A stretch of DNA of 64,000 bases, from assembly GCA_954871525.1 (NCBI GenBank), contig OX940863.1:24750001-24814000 (forward strand). The letters are read 5' to 3'. The notes beneath the pieces are model-generated. The model was not told the origin of the DNA. It did no database searches and worked only from the letters and a program-made list of their open reading frames with translations. Position 1 is the first letter of the stretch. Every line of letters starts with the position of its first letter. This document shows positions 1-11,754 of this stretch, one piece after another. The translations under genes and the position numbers were made by a program. This DNA comes from Parietaria judaica (Eukaryota > Streptophyta > Magnoliopsida > Rosales > Urticaceae).

Positions 1-21
1 GCATGCTTGCATATTTTGTAG

Positions 22-3000
22 GTAGCCGTTAGGAATGTTCCACGTACTTCTGGTCGCTCGATATCTGATTCTGTGGATCACTTCTTCCAGACAAACCACC
101 CGGATACCTATCTATGTCATCAGGTAGGTAGTAAAGTATCACTTGATGTTTCTTTAGTGGATCATATAATTTTCAATTGTTTTTTATAATTCTGATAATT
201 TATAATCATTACGTATCAATTCGTAAATAAAAATATTCTCTGCTTTGCGTATTCAGGCGGTCTACAATGCCAACAAATTCGCTAAACTTGCAAGGAAGAG
301 AGAGCGGCTCCAAAATTGGCTAGACTATAACCAACTTAAGTTCGAAAGGCATCCGAACAAGAGACCGACTAGTAAGGTAATATGCGTTCTTACACACGCT
401 CAAATTAACCCAGAAATATGACATAAGCAAAATCCTTGTTATGATTCGACTGCAAGAAGGCTATAAGGATTAAATTGTAATTTTTTTACTATGTTTAGTT
501 AATTTGTTTAATTATAGGTAATTAGATAAGATCCTTATGTCTGGATTAGTGTAGTTATTATTATCTTGTAATTAGTAACCTGGTGTAAGACGAAATTAAT
601 ATTTTTTATCCCAAAAATCTACAAGCTGACTCATAGTTGATGCTCAGGCTAAATTGTATACAAATTTTAATTTATTCATTCATCAAACTTAAATTTTCCT
701 TTCCTTTTAGCTCATACATTATTTAATTTAATTTTTTTCAGACCGGATTTCTGGGACTTTGGGGTCGAAAAGTTGACTCGATAGAGTACTACAAGCAGCA
801 AATAAAGGACCATGATAGAAGAGTAAGCAATAAACTCAGGATAGTCACATTTTCTCATTAGATCAGTGATTGTTATATTCATTTTCCACAATCTCGACTG
901 TCTTAGATGTCGATGGAGCGCCAAAGTATCATCAAAGACTCGAAATCGTTTCTTCCGGTCTCTTTCGTGTCATTCAAGTCGCGATGGGGAGCAGCGGTCT
1001 GTGCACAGACACAACAAAGCCGAAACCCCACGCTGTGGCTCACGAACTGGGCCCCGGAGCCGAGAGACGTTTATTGGCGAAACTTGGCAATTCCGTTCGT
1101 GTCCTTGAGTATTCGAAGACTCATAATATCAATTGCAGTGTTTGCATTGGTGTTTTTCTATATGATACCCATAGCTCTTGTGCAGTCGCTTGCCAACTTG
1201 GAGGGTCTCGAAAAAGTCGCTCCGTTTCTCAGGCCTGTCATTGAATTGTAAGTTCAGTCAGTATGATCATTTAGTGGAAAATAAATCAATTATTGAACAA
1301 TTGTATACGATTTTACCGTGTTTAAGCATACTATCATGTTTTCTCTTGTCACACTTTTTTATTCTCTACATGAAAGGTGGATTTTGTTAGTCTCTTTATG
1401 CATTGTATTTCCTTCCATTCAGTTTCGATTATTTATGCTTTTTCAATTAATGAAACGGTTTAGCATTAAGTGCAACGATTTTTCAAACATTTTACTTCTG
1501 TTTTTATCTCTTGTTATGCTTACGGATATTCAATCTCGTGTCAGGAAATTCATCAAATCGTTTCTTCAGGGTTTCCTTCCGGGTCTTGCGCTCAAAATCT
1601 TTCTGTACATTCTTCCGGCAGTTTTGATGGTAATGTCCAAAATCGAGGGGCATATAGCATTATCGGTTTTAGAGCGAAGAACAGCCTCAAAATATTACTA
1701 CTTTATGTTGGTCAACGTCTTCCTCGGAAGCATAATTACTGGAACAGCCTTCGAGCAGCTCCATTCTTTCCTTCACGAATCGCCTACTCAGTAATTACTT
1801 ATATCTTTCCAACTTAATATTAGAGTAATTGTGTTTCTATACTTCTGGATTTTGCCTCTCTGGTTAAATCTAATTTAAATTTTCTTAAATATCAACATTT
1901 TGTTTTCTCTCAGGATTCCTAGAACAATCGGTGTCTCTATACCGCAGAAGGCTACGTTCTTTATCACATATATAATGCTCGATGGTTGGGCTGGTATTGC
2001 CGGAGAGATTCTCCGATTGAAGCCATTGGTTATCTTTCACCTTAAGAACATGTTTTTGGTGAAAACCGAGAGAGACAGAGAGAAGGCAATGGACCCGGGA
2101 AGCGTTGACTTCCCTGAGACTCTCCCTAGTCTTCAACTATACTTCCTTATGGGGCTTGTGTATGCTGTGGTCACTCCGATTCTTCTTCCATTTATATTGG
2201 TCTTCTTCGCCTTTGCATACTTAGTTTATCGTCATCAGGTTAGTTTTCTTGTTGAGCATGCTTAAAAATTCAGTACAATATTGGTATAAAAACGTGAGTA
2301 ATTGACATAAATACCCCTCATCTATGCTCAATTCTGCGTCTCCACATTAATTGATGAAAATTCTATTTACATAACCTCGAAAATGAAAACATAATTAAAA
2401 TTTTATAAAATTACTAATTAATAATTATAATTTTACTGCAAAGAAATTGCATATGGAACATCGAGTACTCTGGACCAATATAAATTTTAGAGGGAAAAGT
2501 GCACCAGTAATCAAAGTTCAAGGGGGACAGGAGATAAATTTAGATGTAATGAAATAAAAAAAAAAACTAAGCTTAACTATTTTTATGTATTCTTCTAAAT
2601 TCTTTTTTTTTTCTTTATTATTATTTACAAGCTCAAGTTGTCTTATTGTGTTTTTGGACAGATCATAAATGTGTATAACCAACAGTATGAAAGCGCGGCT
2701 GCGTTCTGGCCACATGTTCATAGCCGAATCATCGCGAGTTTGCTGATATCGCAACTTCTTCTTTTGGGTTTGCTTGGCACGAAAAAGGCGGCAAATTCCA
2801 CTCCCTTGTTAGTTGCATTGCCAATTTTAACCTTGGCGTTCCACAAGTACTGCAAACACCGATTTGAGCCTGCATTTAGACAATACCCTCTTGAGGTACC
2901 TTCTAAGATCTTAATCTTCTGAATTGAACACTCTTTAAATATCGTATTATCGTCACCACCTGTCACGAGTTCCGATTTCTTCATTCCGTGTATTTAGGCT

Positions 3001-3461
3001 TCTGTATAGTTTTTGGAGATGATTCTATATATAATTCCTTTTGTATATTTATTTAATTACATTTACCAACAAGTTTCTCCTATTGGTTTCTTCAGGAAGC
3101 CATGGCCAAGGACACGGCCGATCGGGGCTCGGAAACCGACGCGAGCCTGAAAGCGTACCTTTCTGACGCTTATTTGCACCCCATTTTCCTATCCTTCGAA
3201 GAAGAACAAGAAGAGATGGTCCAAGTCCGAGTGGACAAAAACCAAATCCATCGGGCCCACCAGGCCCACGTTGAAAGCCCACCGACCGAGCCGGGCCCAC
3301 CTTCCCCGCCTGAATATGCCTACCGCGCCCCGTCGCCACCTCATCACTACGATTACGATCAATCTATGCCTGCTCATCAATACTCGTACGATCAATCTCA
3401 TTACGGCTACGCCTCTCACGAGTCCCCTCCACATTATGTCTACCACCACCAAGAGCCGTGA
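22..3461 (+). CDS. OSCA1.8: OSCA1-clade hyperosmolality-gated calcium channel (CSC1-like), 5' truncated by window edge
   Basis: Eight exons are visible: 22-123, 257-376, 742-822, 907-1247, 1545-1790, 1914-2238, 2662-2895 and 3096-3461. All have GT-AG borders and consistent phase, giving 604 residues. Family proteins are about 700-800 residues, so the N-terminal part (first membrane helices) lies outside the window. Family hallmarks can be read: FVSFKSRWGAAVCAQTQQ, then WAPEPRDVYWRNLAIP, the membrane segment with GFLPGLALKIFL, the DGWAGIAGEIL stretch, YRHQIINVYNQ and RFEPAFRQYPLEEAMAKDT. The family forms dimeric mechanosensitive or osmosensitive cation channels, mostly in the plasma membrane. 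The last exon adds a long tail after the conserved core, first acidic (EEEQEEM) and then rich in Pro, His and Tyr with repeated YDQS. The symbol rests on similarity plus microsynteny with At1g32090, and the paralogue number is less certain than the family. Confidence 0.9.
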
Positions 3462-3950
3462 GCTTCGTACCGAGAAAGTAACCCTAAATCTTGGATTTTC
3501 TTTTTCTTCATTTTTTAATAATTAATGTAATTATGTTAATCTTAGTTCATTGTTGGAAGTGCAAGTCCTTGTGGAGTGTTGTTACGAGAGGAGTAAGATT
3601 TATAAGCTCTTGTACATTGGATTAGTAGTGTCTTAGAATGGGGATGTATATTGGTTTTTAGTTTGATTTTTATAGTTTTTTAAAATTCCGTTTTGGTTTA
3701 ACCCGGCTTTAATTCGGTTTTGGTTTTTAAAAACCGGATTCGGTCCGGTTTTGGTTAAAAACCCGCATTTGCGGGTATTATTTACAGGCCTAATGGAAAG
3801 TGGAAAGAAAGAAAATAGGCATTAGAAAATGACAGCAAAGCACAAAGTGAACGAATTGTATGGATCATTATTCATATATGATTGAAACGAAAAGTTCATT
3901 TAATAGACCTCTATATTATTGGTAATAAAAATAAAAATGATTGAATAGAA

Positions 3951-3991
<41 letters not shown>

Positions 3992-4007
3992 GATTTATAT
4001 CCCACTA
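3462..4007. other. 3' flank of the channel gene with repeat debris
   Basis: No gene is seen. The first ~180 bases look like a 3' UTR. Around 3675-3790 there is CCGGTTTTGG-type sequence with inverted copies, ending in TTTACAGGCCTAA, which resembles an eroded hAT end. A (TA)n microsatellite lies at about 3957-3986. Confidence 0.5.
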
Positions 4008-4613
4008 AGAAATATAGGGTTAATGATGGCAAAAATACCCAAAGTTTGGTCAAAGAACCTTTCGTGTACCTAAAGTTTAAAAGTGGTGGCAAAAATACTT
4101 AAAGTCTTATTTGGGGAGTTGACCACTCCATTCTCGTAACGCCGTTAACTTACCCGTTAACTCTGGCCACGTGGACAAATATGTTTTGTTAAGTGTAATA
4201 ATCAAGGGTTCAATTAGTTGTATTAAATAGTACTAAGTAAGGGTTTAATTCGTTGTTTTGTCGTAAACGAGGCTGATGTGGGCTCTTCCATGTGGCAAAA
4301 ATTGTTATGTCAGCAACCCACGTTTTTCCACATGGCCAGAGTTAACGGGTAAACGGCGTTACGAGAATGGAGTGGCCAACTCCCCAAATGCAACTTTGGG
4401 TATTTTTGCTTTAAACTTTGGGTACACGAAGAGTTCTTTGACCAAACTTTGGATATTTTCGCCGTCATTAACGGGTAAGTTAACAGCGTTACGAGAATGG
4501 AGTGGCCAACTCTCCAAATGCAACTTAGAGTATTTTTGCTTTAAACTTTGGGTACACGAAGAGTTCTTTGACTAAACTTTGGATATTTTCGCCGTCATTA
4601 ACCCAGAAATATA
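4008..4613. mobile_element. Mutator-type non-autonomous element (MITE), copy 1, with 9-bp target duplication
   Basis: The element spans 4017-4604 and begins GGGTTAATGATGGCAAAAAT and ends with the inverse, ATTTTCGCCGTCATTAACCC. The flanks carry a perfect 9-bp direct repeat AGAAATATA at 4008-4016 and 4605-4613. Long terminal inverted repeats with a 9-bp target duplication are typical of Mutator-like elements. No coding sequence is seen. A second copy at 63038-63506 carries the same interior in inverse orientation, which supports the boundaries. Confidence 0.85.
4343..4602. repeat. tandem duplication inside MITE copy 1
   Basis: Two adjacent units of about 126-134 bases start at 4343 and 4469. 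Each begins TAACGGGTAA and runs through the right inverted repeat. Copy 2 at 63 kb has only one unit, so the duplication arose inside this insertion. Confidence 0.8.
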
Positions 4614-5438
4614 TATGCTTTCGGATTTTAATGTGCTAGGAGATGGCGTAAATAATACAAAAGATTGCAGCTTTTTAAGTTCTGATTCTGCAAAGTGATC
4701 AAAAGAACAAATCTTTATGGGCAAAAATAAAGAAAGAAAATAAAAAAAAAAAATATTTGTGTCATTGATGCTAGAAAATTATTAGTATGTAAAGTTTATT
4801 GATAATGAAAAACAAAAAATTATAGTATCAAATATATATTTGGTCTAAAAAGTATACCCGCGTGAAGATAGAAGAAATTGCAAAAGGACCGGTGAGAACC
4901 GGTTGCCTCCTCTGCCAACAACCGTAAAGTTGAATGTGGATGTTGCAATGTGAGGAAACTAAGGCGGGGCAACGGCTATTCACATTGGGTTGTGGGCGGC
5001 TCGAGTACTTGGATTCATAAAGCTCGTTATTTAATCTGATGCGAAGATTGTGGTGAAGACAATTGGAACCGTAGTACTAGGCATGCAAAACTCTTGGTAC
5101 GGTTTTCTGATATCTCTCTTTCTTTTGTGTTTAGAGATTGTGGCTCGGTTGTTCATGCTTTAAGACCTTTTTTTTTTCTTTCAAAATTTACTTCTTGCTT
5201 TTCGATGTTATTCACGTTTGGATTTACGTACGTGTAAGTTTTTTATTCGGCTTTCTTAATAGAACTTTTTTTAAGAAACAAAAGGACACCCGAATACAAT
5301 ATAAATGATATGATAACAAGAAACACAAATAAAATTCGTAACTATTAATTAATTTACTTATCACAAGTCGTAGTGTCGTACAACAAATAATAATTAAAAC
5401 TCTTTTGTAAAGTTTAAGAAAACCTTTCAACTTTTTAC
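4614..5438. other. intergenic AT-rich stretch
   Basis: No gene or clear element is recognised. A more GC-balanced patch lies at 4855-5060. The short open frames here have no family resemblance. Confidence 0.4.
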
Positions 5439-5917
5439 AAGGGGTGAAACCGGAACCGGGAACCGGAATCAGGGAAATTAGCTTTTTTTTTCGTCTATGT
5501 TCCAAAAAATCGGGACTTTTTTTTAGTACTAGTTCTAGTAACAGTTTTTGGTTCTAAATTTCCCAATTCCGGTAACGGTTCCGATTCTAAATTTCTCGGT
5601 CCCAGTTCTAAACTTTCCCGGTTCCGATTCTAAAAGTTGACTTAAAAATGACATGTAATTTTAAAAAAATCAGTAATTAAAACTACGCATAGTATAAAAA
5701 TGACAATGAAAATATATATTACACTAAAAACGACACATTGAAAACTTAAAAATGACATGTAGTTTAAAACCGGAACCGGTAGCAAAAACCGGTAAATATT
5801 TTTAGGTACCGGTTTCGGAAACCAGGAACCAAAAAGTACCAGTTCTCGGTTTTAAGCTAAATTTCCCGATTTTTTTTTTAAATCGGTGTGGGACCGGTTA
5901 CAAAATTTTCACCCCTA
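5439..5917. mobile_element. hAT-like non-autonomous element, ends only partly defined
   Basis: The left end AAGGGGTGAAACCGGAACCG and the right end TTTTCACCCCTA are inverse to each other, and the interior is full of CCGGTTCC and GGAACCGG words. The terminus resembles the TAGGGGTG ends of the elements at 9525 and 17621. I could not find an 8-bp target duplication, so the boundaries are approximate. Confidence 0.55.
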
Positions 5918-6245
5918 CGAGTTTTTACGATCTCTTTGTAAGTTGTAATTGTAGCCAGTCGTCATTGAAAATGAGCAAACCTCGAATCTAAAAGTCCATT
6001 AATGAGCAATTAAGACCTTCATCATTTTTTAATTACACATAATTACACGAAAATTCCCTTCTAAATTATATTCAAATGAATCCCTACTTACAACATTGAA
6101 TTCCCTTTGACCAAAGCTCTCTCCTTATTGATTTGAACCACAAAATGGTCGGTTGATTGGTGGTATAGAATTCTCAATTATATATATGTATCTTCTATTT
6201 TCTTTCTCTCTCTACTATTCCCTTCGTGTCTCTCTCTCTCTAGAA
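5918..6245 (+). promoter_or_regulatory. presumed promoter and 5' leader of the 4CL-like gene
   Basis: This is an AT-rich upstream region with a TATATATATG stretch at about 6179-6188, followed by a CT-rich leader (6190-6240) directly before the chosen ATG at 6246. The reading frame stays open upstream of the ATG, but that part encodes no conserved sequence. Confidence 0.4.
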
Positions 6246-9200
6246 ATGGCGAGCTTAAACGACAGCAAAGTGGCCCAAAACGACAGCCTCCCAGGGTGGT
6301 ACTCTCCCACCACAGAAGTGTGTCGTAGCACACACCCCCCAATCCCACTCCCTCAAAACCCCCACCACGACGTCGTTTCGCACCTCCTCTCCCGCCAAAA
6401 CGACGCCGTATCCCCCTCCTCGCCGGCGCTCGTCGACGCCCTCTCCGGCGCCGCCCTCTCCTTCGCCGACCTCCGCCGCCGTGTCGACTCCCTCGCCGCC
6501 GCCATCCGCCCCAACGTCCTCGTCCTCCTCCTCCTCCCCAACTCCGTCCACTTCCCCGTCGTCTTCCTCGCCGCGCTCCGCGCCGGCGCCGCCGTCACCG
6601 CCGCCAGCCCGCTCAGCTCCGACGCCGAGATCCGCAAGCTCGCCGCCGGCGCGCGCGTGAGCGTTGCATTCGCGACGCACGCGCGCGCCTCACTCCTGCG
6701 CGAGCTCGGCGTGGAGACGATCGTCGTGCCGGAATGTGCCGTTCTCGATTCGGAATCGAGGTTTTACAGGCTTGTCAACTCCGGCGAGATTGGGACATGG
6801 CCGGTTATAAAGCAGTCCGACACGGCGGCGATAATGTACTCGTCGGGAACCACCGGGGAGAGCAAGGGCGTGGTGCTGACCCACGGGAACCTGATTGCCA
6901 TGGTCGAGCTCTTCGTGAGGTTCGAGGCGTCGCAGTACCGGTCCTCGGCCTCGGAGGCGGTGTACCTCGCCGTTCTGCCGATGTTCCACATCTATGGGCT
7001 CTCGCTCTTCGCCCTCGGGCTACTCTCTCTTGGCTCCACCATTGTTGTGATGAGCAGGAAGTTTGACGTTGATGGGGTCGCCGAGGCGGTGGAGAGGTTC
7101 GGGGTGACGCATTTCCCTGTGGTGCCGCCGATTCTGGCGGCGCTGGCGAGGAAGGGGCGGGGGAAGCTGCGTAGTTTGAGGCAGGTGTCGACGGGAGCGG
7201 CGCCTCTGAGCGGCAAAGCTATTCAGGATTTTGTGAGGGCTTTTCCTGATGTTGACTTCATTCAGGTAAGCAGTTGAAAATGGATTGAGATTTCAAGGAC
7301 TACAGTGCCTGCCTATGTATATATAGTTCATTGCATATATATTTGTATGTATGAAGATCAAATATTATTTCAGCTTAATTATTATACCCTCTTTTGGCAT
7401 AACAGCAGGCGTTTAAAATTTAAATTGCCTTCTACCGTTCACATTCCATCTTTCACTAAGAAAAACCCATATTTTTTTTTTCAACTTTTTCACCTCAATC
7501 TGTACATAATCTCTTTCAAAATTCCATTTTGGTAAGAAACTTGAATTTTTTCTTTTAATCTATGATATTATTTTTAAAATTTATGCAATATTTTTTTATA
7601 CGAAAACTCGATCAGTATACCCATGAAATCAGATCGGCATATTTTGATACCGATTTTAAAAATCTTACGAGAATATATACCCGTAAGTTGGACTTGGATG
7701 CAGTTTGCGGATTTAAAACACTAGGGAAATTATAGTCAAATGTTAAAATATATAGTCAAATTATTTTTCCCATTTGGCTTGAAGGGAAATTCAACTGTGT
7801 TAGTACATACTGCATATTTTGTCTTATTCGTGAATATTGTTTCTATGCTATCAAGTATCACTGTTTATGTTAGTATGTAGCGTTGGGGATTTCACCGTTT
7901 CTTGGTTTATAAATCAACCAGAAGAAGTCTCGAGCTTTAGTGGGACTACTCGATTTTTTTGATACAGGGGTACGGCATGACAGAGACGACTGCAGTTGGC
8001 ACTCGCGGCTTCAACACCGAAAGGTTCAGGAATTTCGCTTCTATAGGACTTTTGGCACCAAATATGGAGGCCAAAGTGGTGGATTGGAATACCGGTTCCT
8101 TCTTGCCTCCGGGCATTGCCGGGGAGCTTTGGCTGAGAGGACCGGCGATTATGAAAGGTAAGCACTTTCACTCTTTTACATGTGTCTTAGACTGACATGA
8201 TTGTATGGACTGACGACAAAAATTTCTCCTGCACTTTAGCATGTCTTAATTAGGGCATACTGTAATTACTCTAATTCACTTAGCTTATTGTCCGTGGGTC
8301 CAAAACTTAATGTTTTAATGATTATTTACCATTCTTTTAACCTTTGATTCCAATAATGTCAAAGATACCAAAATGTCCTGAATTGTCCTACAGATTCGGA
8401 TACGTTTGTTGATTCTTCGACTTTGATAAAATAGGAATATGTCAGACCTTTAATTTATGCAATTACTTTTATGTCATTTTGGTATGTTTCCTTCCTTAAG
8501 TAGGATTGTTTTGGATATTTTTTTTGTTTGTTTGAGGGCTAATTACAGTTTCTAAGGCTATATAAGGCGCCCACTGTTAGGGTTTCGAATTTATTATTTT
8601 TTGTTTAGTGAAGTTTGCTTACAAAACATCTAGGGATAATTTGAGTCTTGCTCTCGAAAGAAAGACAGGAGTTAACGTAATTCATCAATAGAATAACCGA
8701 GAATCTGATCTACGTGCTGAGTTTCTCTTTGATTTATACCTCAGTTCCTATCAGAATTTTTTTCCTTACCTATATTTAAGTACTACTAGATCTTCATTTA
8801 GACGAATATACGAAATAAGTTGCTATCCATTCCTGTAACGAAGAAACTATTCGAATCGAACACGAATTTTAATGAGTGTGTTTATATCAGTTCATAAATA
8901 AATTTGTCGCTTGTGGGATTAGGGTATCTGAACAACAAGGCTGAAACGATGGCAACGATAAATAAAGATGGTTGGCTGCGTACCGGAGATATCGTATATT
9001 TCGACAAAGATGGATATCTATACGTAGTTGATCGGTTGAAAGAGATCATCAAATATAACGGCTTTCAGGTATAGATAACCGTTTCTTCTTAAGCTTTTGG
9101 CTGCCAATATGAATAACTGACATTTATTTTCCTTTCTTTATTGAATATATTTACCACAGATTGGTCCGGCGGATTTAGAGGCTGTCTTGGTTTCTCATCC

Positions 9201-10719
9201 GGAGATATTGGATGTCGCCGTTGCAGGGTAAGTCTGAGCATTGTTTCACTATTTTTCTAATGAATACGAGAAATAGGATAATGATTTGCATAATTGGAAT
9301 TTTCAAAACTACAACGTAATAAGTAGTCTTTCTAATTACTTATATACCCTCATAACTTTTAGAGTCCTGGATGAAAATTCGGGAGAAATACCGGTGGCGT
9401 TCGTAGTTAGGAAGAGCGGAAGCTCACTCTCTGAGGAAAATGTCATTGACTATGTTGCTAAACAGGTTCAGCTTTTTCTTGTTTCTTTTTTTTTTCTTTT
9501 CCAAATCTTTAACTTCCCGAGGGTTAGGACTGTACAACAGGGTCTTCGGTATCGGTTTTACACTTAAAAAGACTTGGACCATATTATTTGGTTTTTTGAA
9601 ATTGAAAACCGAAGACCCTATCTTATAGAGTCAGAACCGTTTGTACCGAAAACCTTATTTAGTACCGAAATTCGGTCCTAGATTCGGTTTTGGACCTATG
9701 TTACGATCCCGTTGTCGAGCTCTCGTGATCGAGTTGAATTCCGATTCCCTGCAAGCTGCAATTTCCAGATTCGGAAAACACACGCAAAGATCCACGAACA
9801 CTAGGATGAATCAACACGATTTTATTTATGATCGGAGACACACGAAGAACACCACACCTATGAACACACACATTCCTCAAGATCTAACCTAAACCCCCAA
9901 ATCTGGGAATCTAGACTAGTCCTTGGCCAAAAGCCTTCCTCCCTACACCTGAGGTATTTATAGGCTCATTATTCTCTTCTCAACACATGAAAAATAACTA
10001 CGACACTTAAACCACAAAACGACAACTCATCAATGCTCGGGATATAACAACCTAATTAGACTCATTTATGGTAAAAAAATATATTGTAAAAATTTATCTT
10101 CATCAATAGTACTTTTAAATTTTTTTATGTTAAATAATGAATCAAACGTATTTATTGCTTACGAGAAAATAACTATTTGTAATAAATGATTACTTGACTT
10201 TTATTAACGATGTTGAATAACGTTAATAACCCAAGTAAAAATCAAATTTTATGAACATTAAAATCATGAACAACATAAACAAAAAATGAAAGAAAACAAA
10301 TGTCTAGAAATAAAATTAATTTATTATGAAAGTTACCTTATTTTTATATGAATTTATTATAAAATAAAAATTAATAATTAAATAGGTCTTCGGTACAAAT
10401 GGGTCTTCGGTACCGGTTCTCAAAAATTGAAACCGAATACCGAAGACCCAATGCGGTCCAATTGGACCGAAGACCTTGTTTTATGGACCCGAACCCTATT
10501 TTTCGGTCTTTAAGGTCTTCGGTAATAAGGTTTTTGGTCCCACAATTCGGGTTTTCGGTTTTTTTGTACACCCCTACCGAGGGTAAAGTATTATTTTCTT
10601 CGCAGGTTGCCCCTTACAAGAAGATCAGGAAGGTCGTATTTACATCGTTAATACCGCGATCTGCAGCCGGAAAGATCCTCAGAAGGGAATTACGAAGATC
10701 TTTGAGTTGTAAACTCTAA
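6246..10719 (+). CDS. 4-coumarate:CoA ligase-like acyl-CoA synthetase, probably peroxisomal
   Basis: Six exons (6246-7265, 7968-8157, 8923-9068, 9160-9227, 9363-9465, 10606-10719) give 546 residues, the usual family length. This is an adenylate-forming enzyme (ANL superfamily) that activates a carboxylic acid with ATP and joins it to CoA. The AMP-binding box [11 protein letters not shown] is near residues 199-209, [11 protein letters not shown] opens exon 2, GELWLRG is near 392-398, GWLRTGD near 420-426, [13 protein letters not shown] near 441-453, and the catalytic Lys of GKILRREL is near 532. The protein ends in CKL, a variant PTS1 signal, which fits the peroxisomal 4CLL/OPCL1 branch (jasmonate-type or other acyl substrates) rather than true 4CL. 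The substrate cannot be read. Exon 1 is strikingly GC-rich. Intron 5 holds a hAT-type element with a nested solo LTR. Confidence 0.9.
9517..10584. mobile_element. hAT-type non-autonomous element in intron 5 of the 4CL-like gene
   Basis: The element 9525-10576 starts TAGGACTGTACAA and ends TTGTACACCCCTA. It is flanked by the perfect 8-bp direct repeat CCGAGGGT at 9517-9524 and 10577-10584. Subterminal words such as GGTCTTCGGTA occur in both orientations, as in the related element in PLGG1 (17621-18297). Removing the nested solo LTR leaves roughly 700 bp, close to the 677 bp of the PLGG1 copy. Confidence 0.85.
9694..10054 (-). mobile_element. solo LTR nested in the hAT-type element
   Basis: The LTR 9699-10049 begins TGTTACGATCCCG and ends CGGGATATAACA, and is flanked by the perfect 5-bp repeat ACCTA (9694-9698 and 10050-10054). 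On the minus strand a TATAAATA-type promoter motif can be read (plus strand GGTATTTATAGGC near 9951-9963), so the LTR probably points left. No internal retroelement sequence remains, as expected after LTR-LTR recombination. Confidence 0.85.
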
Positions 10720-11754
10720 GATGACTTTAGAACACACGTTCGACTCTCCGGAGTTGTACGAGCTCATTCATTGACTTATTGAAATATGATTTTGTCACAA
10801 ATTCATTACTTTGGGCTAGAAGAGTCGAAAGGGCATGAATATCGCCTTCAAAATTTGTGCGTACTTCCGATTTTCAAACAGTGTAAATGAGGTTGCCATA
10901 TTTTGTTTTCACAAGATGAATTTTTTCATATTTATCATTTTCTGAATCTTGCATTGCCTAAATTAATGTAATGTAATTACTAAGTATAGTATTATACTTG
11001 CACACCAATTCAAATTTTAATGTCGTTTTCTCTCAAATTACAGCGATGCACTAGAAAACTTTGTTTTGTATGGAAGGTTTTTACTTACTTAAAGCAAGGT
11101 CATATACCTTACACGTGTTAATCTGATGCACACAAACGTCCCAATTATTAGAGGAAATTTTTCTCTGAAGTCAAGTTTTGTCTCAATCCGATTTTTGTTC
11201 TGGTTTCAAAATTAGATTTATCAGGGTTGATTTTGGTTCTGAAAGGTCTGAAAAATCAGAGAGCGGGCCGAAAAAGGCCAAAATTCCGATTTTTCGGTTC
11301 TAGTTTCATCTCTACATGAAGATGAAAGTGTTTCAAACATTAGAATTATTGCATATGAACTTCTGCCTATATAGGGGTCAACTAGAAACTTTATATATAT
11401 ATATATATATACCTAGATTCCCTTTTGTGGTTATAATTCATTAAAGAAGCTCTTGAAAAGCGAGTGTTTTTGTTAAGACGCAAGAAATTACATTCGCACA
11501 ATACACATATTTGGCACCATATAATTCTAAAGAGACAAGAAAGAAAGTGAGGAAGCTTCATTTTTGGCTCACTCACTGCCAAAGCAAAAAAATCATCGCT
11601 AAATGTTTGTGTAGTAAATACTTACAAACCTTTAAAAGGCACTAGTTAGAGTCCAAACATAAACCAAAAACATTAAAATAAAAATAAAAAATTTATAAAC
11701 TCATTTAGAAGTTTTAACTTATATATGTTCAATAAAAAATAAAAAATAAAAACC
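10720..11754. other. 3' flank and intergenic sequence
   Basis: No gene is seen. About 11160-11320 carries degraded sequence with TTTTTCGGTTC and inverse words like other hAT-type remnants. A (TA)n run lies at about 11389-11412. Confidence 0.4.

Noticed and set aside
5431..5928. CTTTTTAC and GTTTTTAC as target duplication of the element at 5439-5917
   Set aside because: They differ at one base, and the right copy is three bases away from the CACCCCTA end, so this is not convincing in T-rich DNA.
6153..6245. Upstream in-frame extension of the 4CL-like protein
   Set aside because: The extension would start at TTG and encodes CT-rich leader sequence with a hydrophobic run not found in the family. 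The ATG at 6246 gives the normal N-terminus.
6255..6680. Long minus-strand open frames opposite exon 1 of the 4CL-like gene
   Set aside because: They arise from the GC-rich third positions of the real gene. They have no ATG context and no family resemblance.
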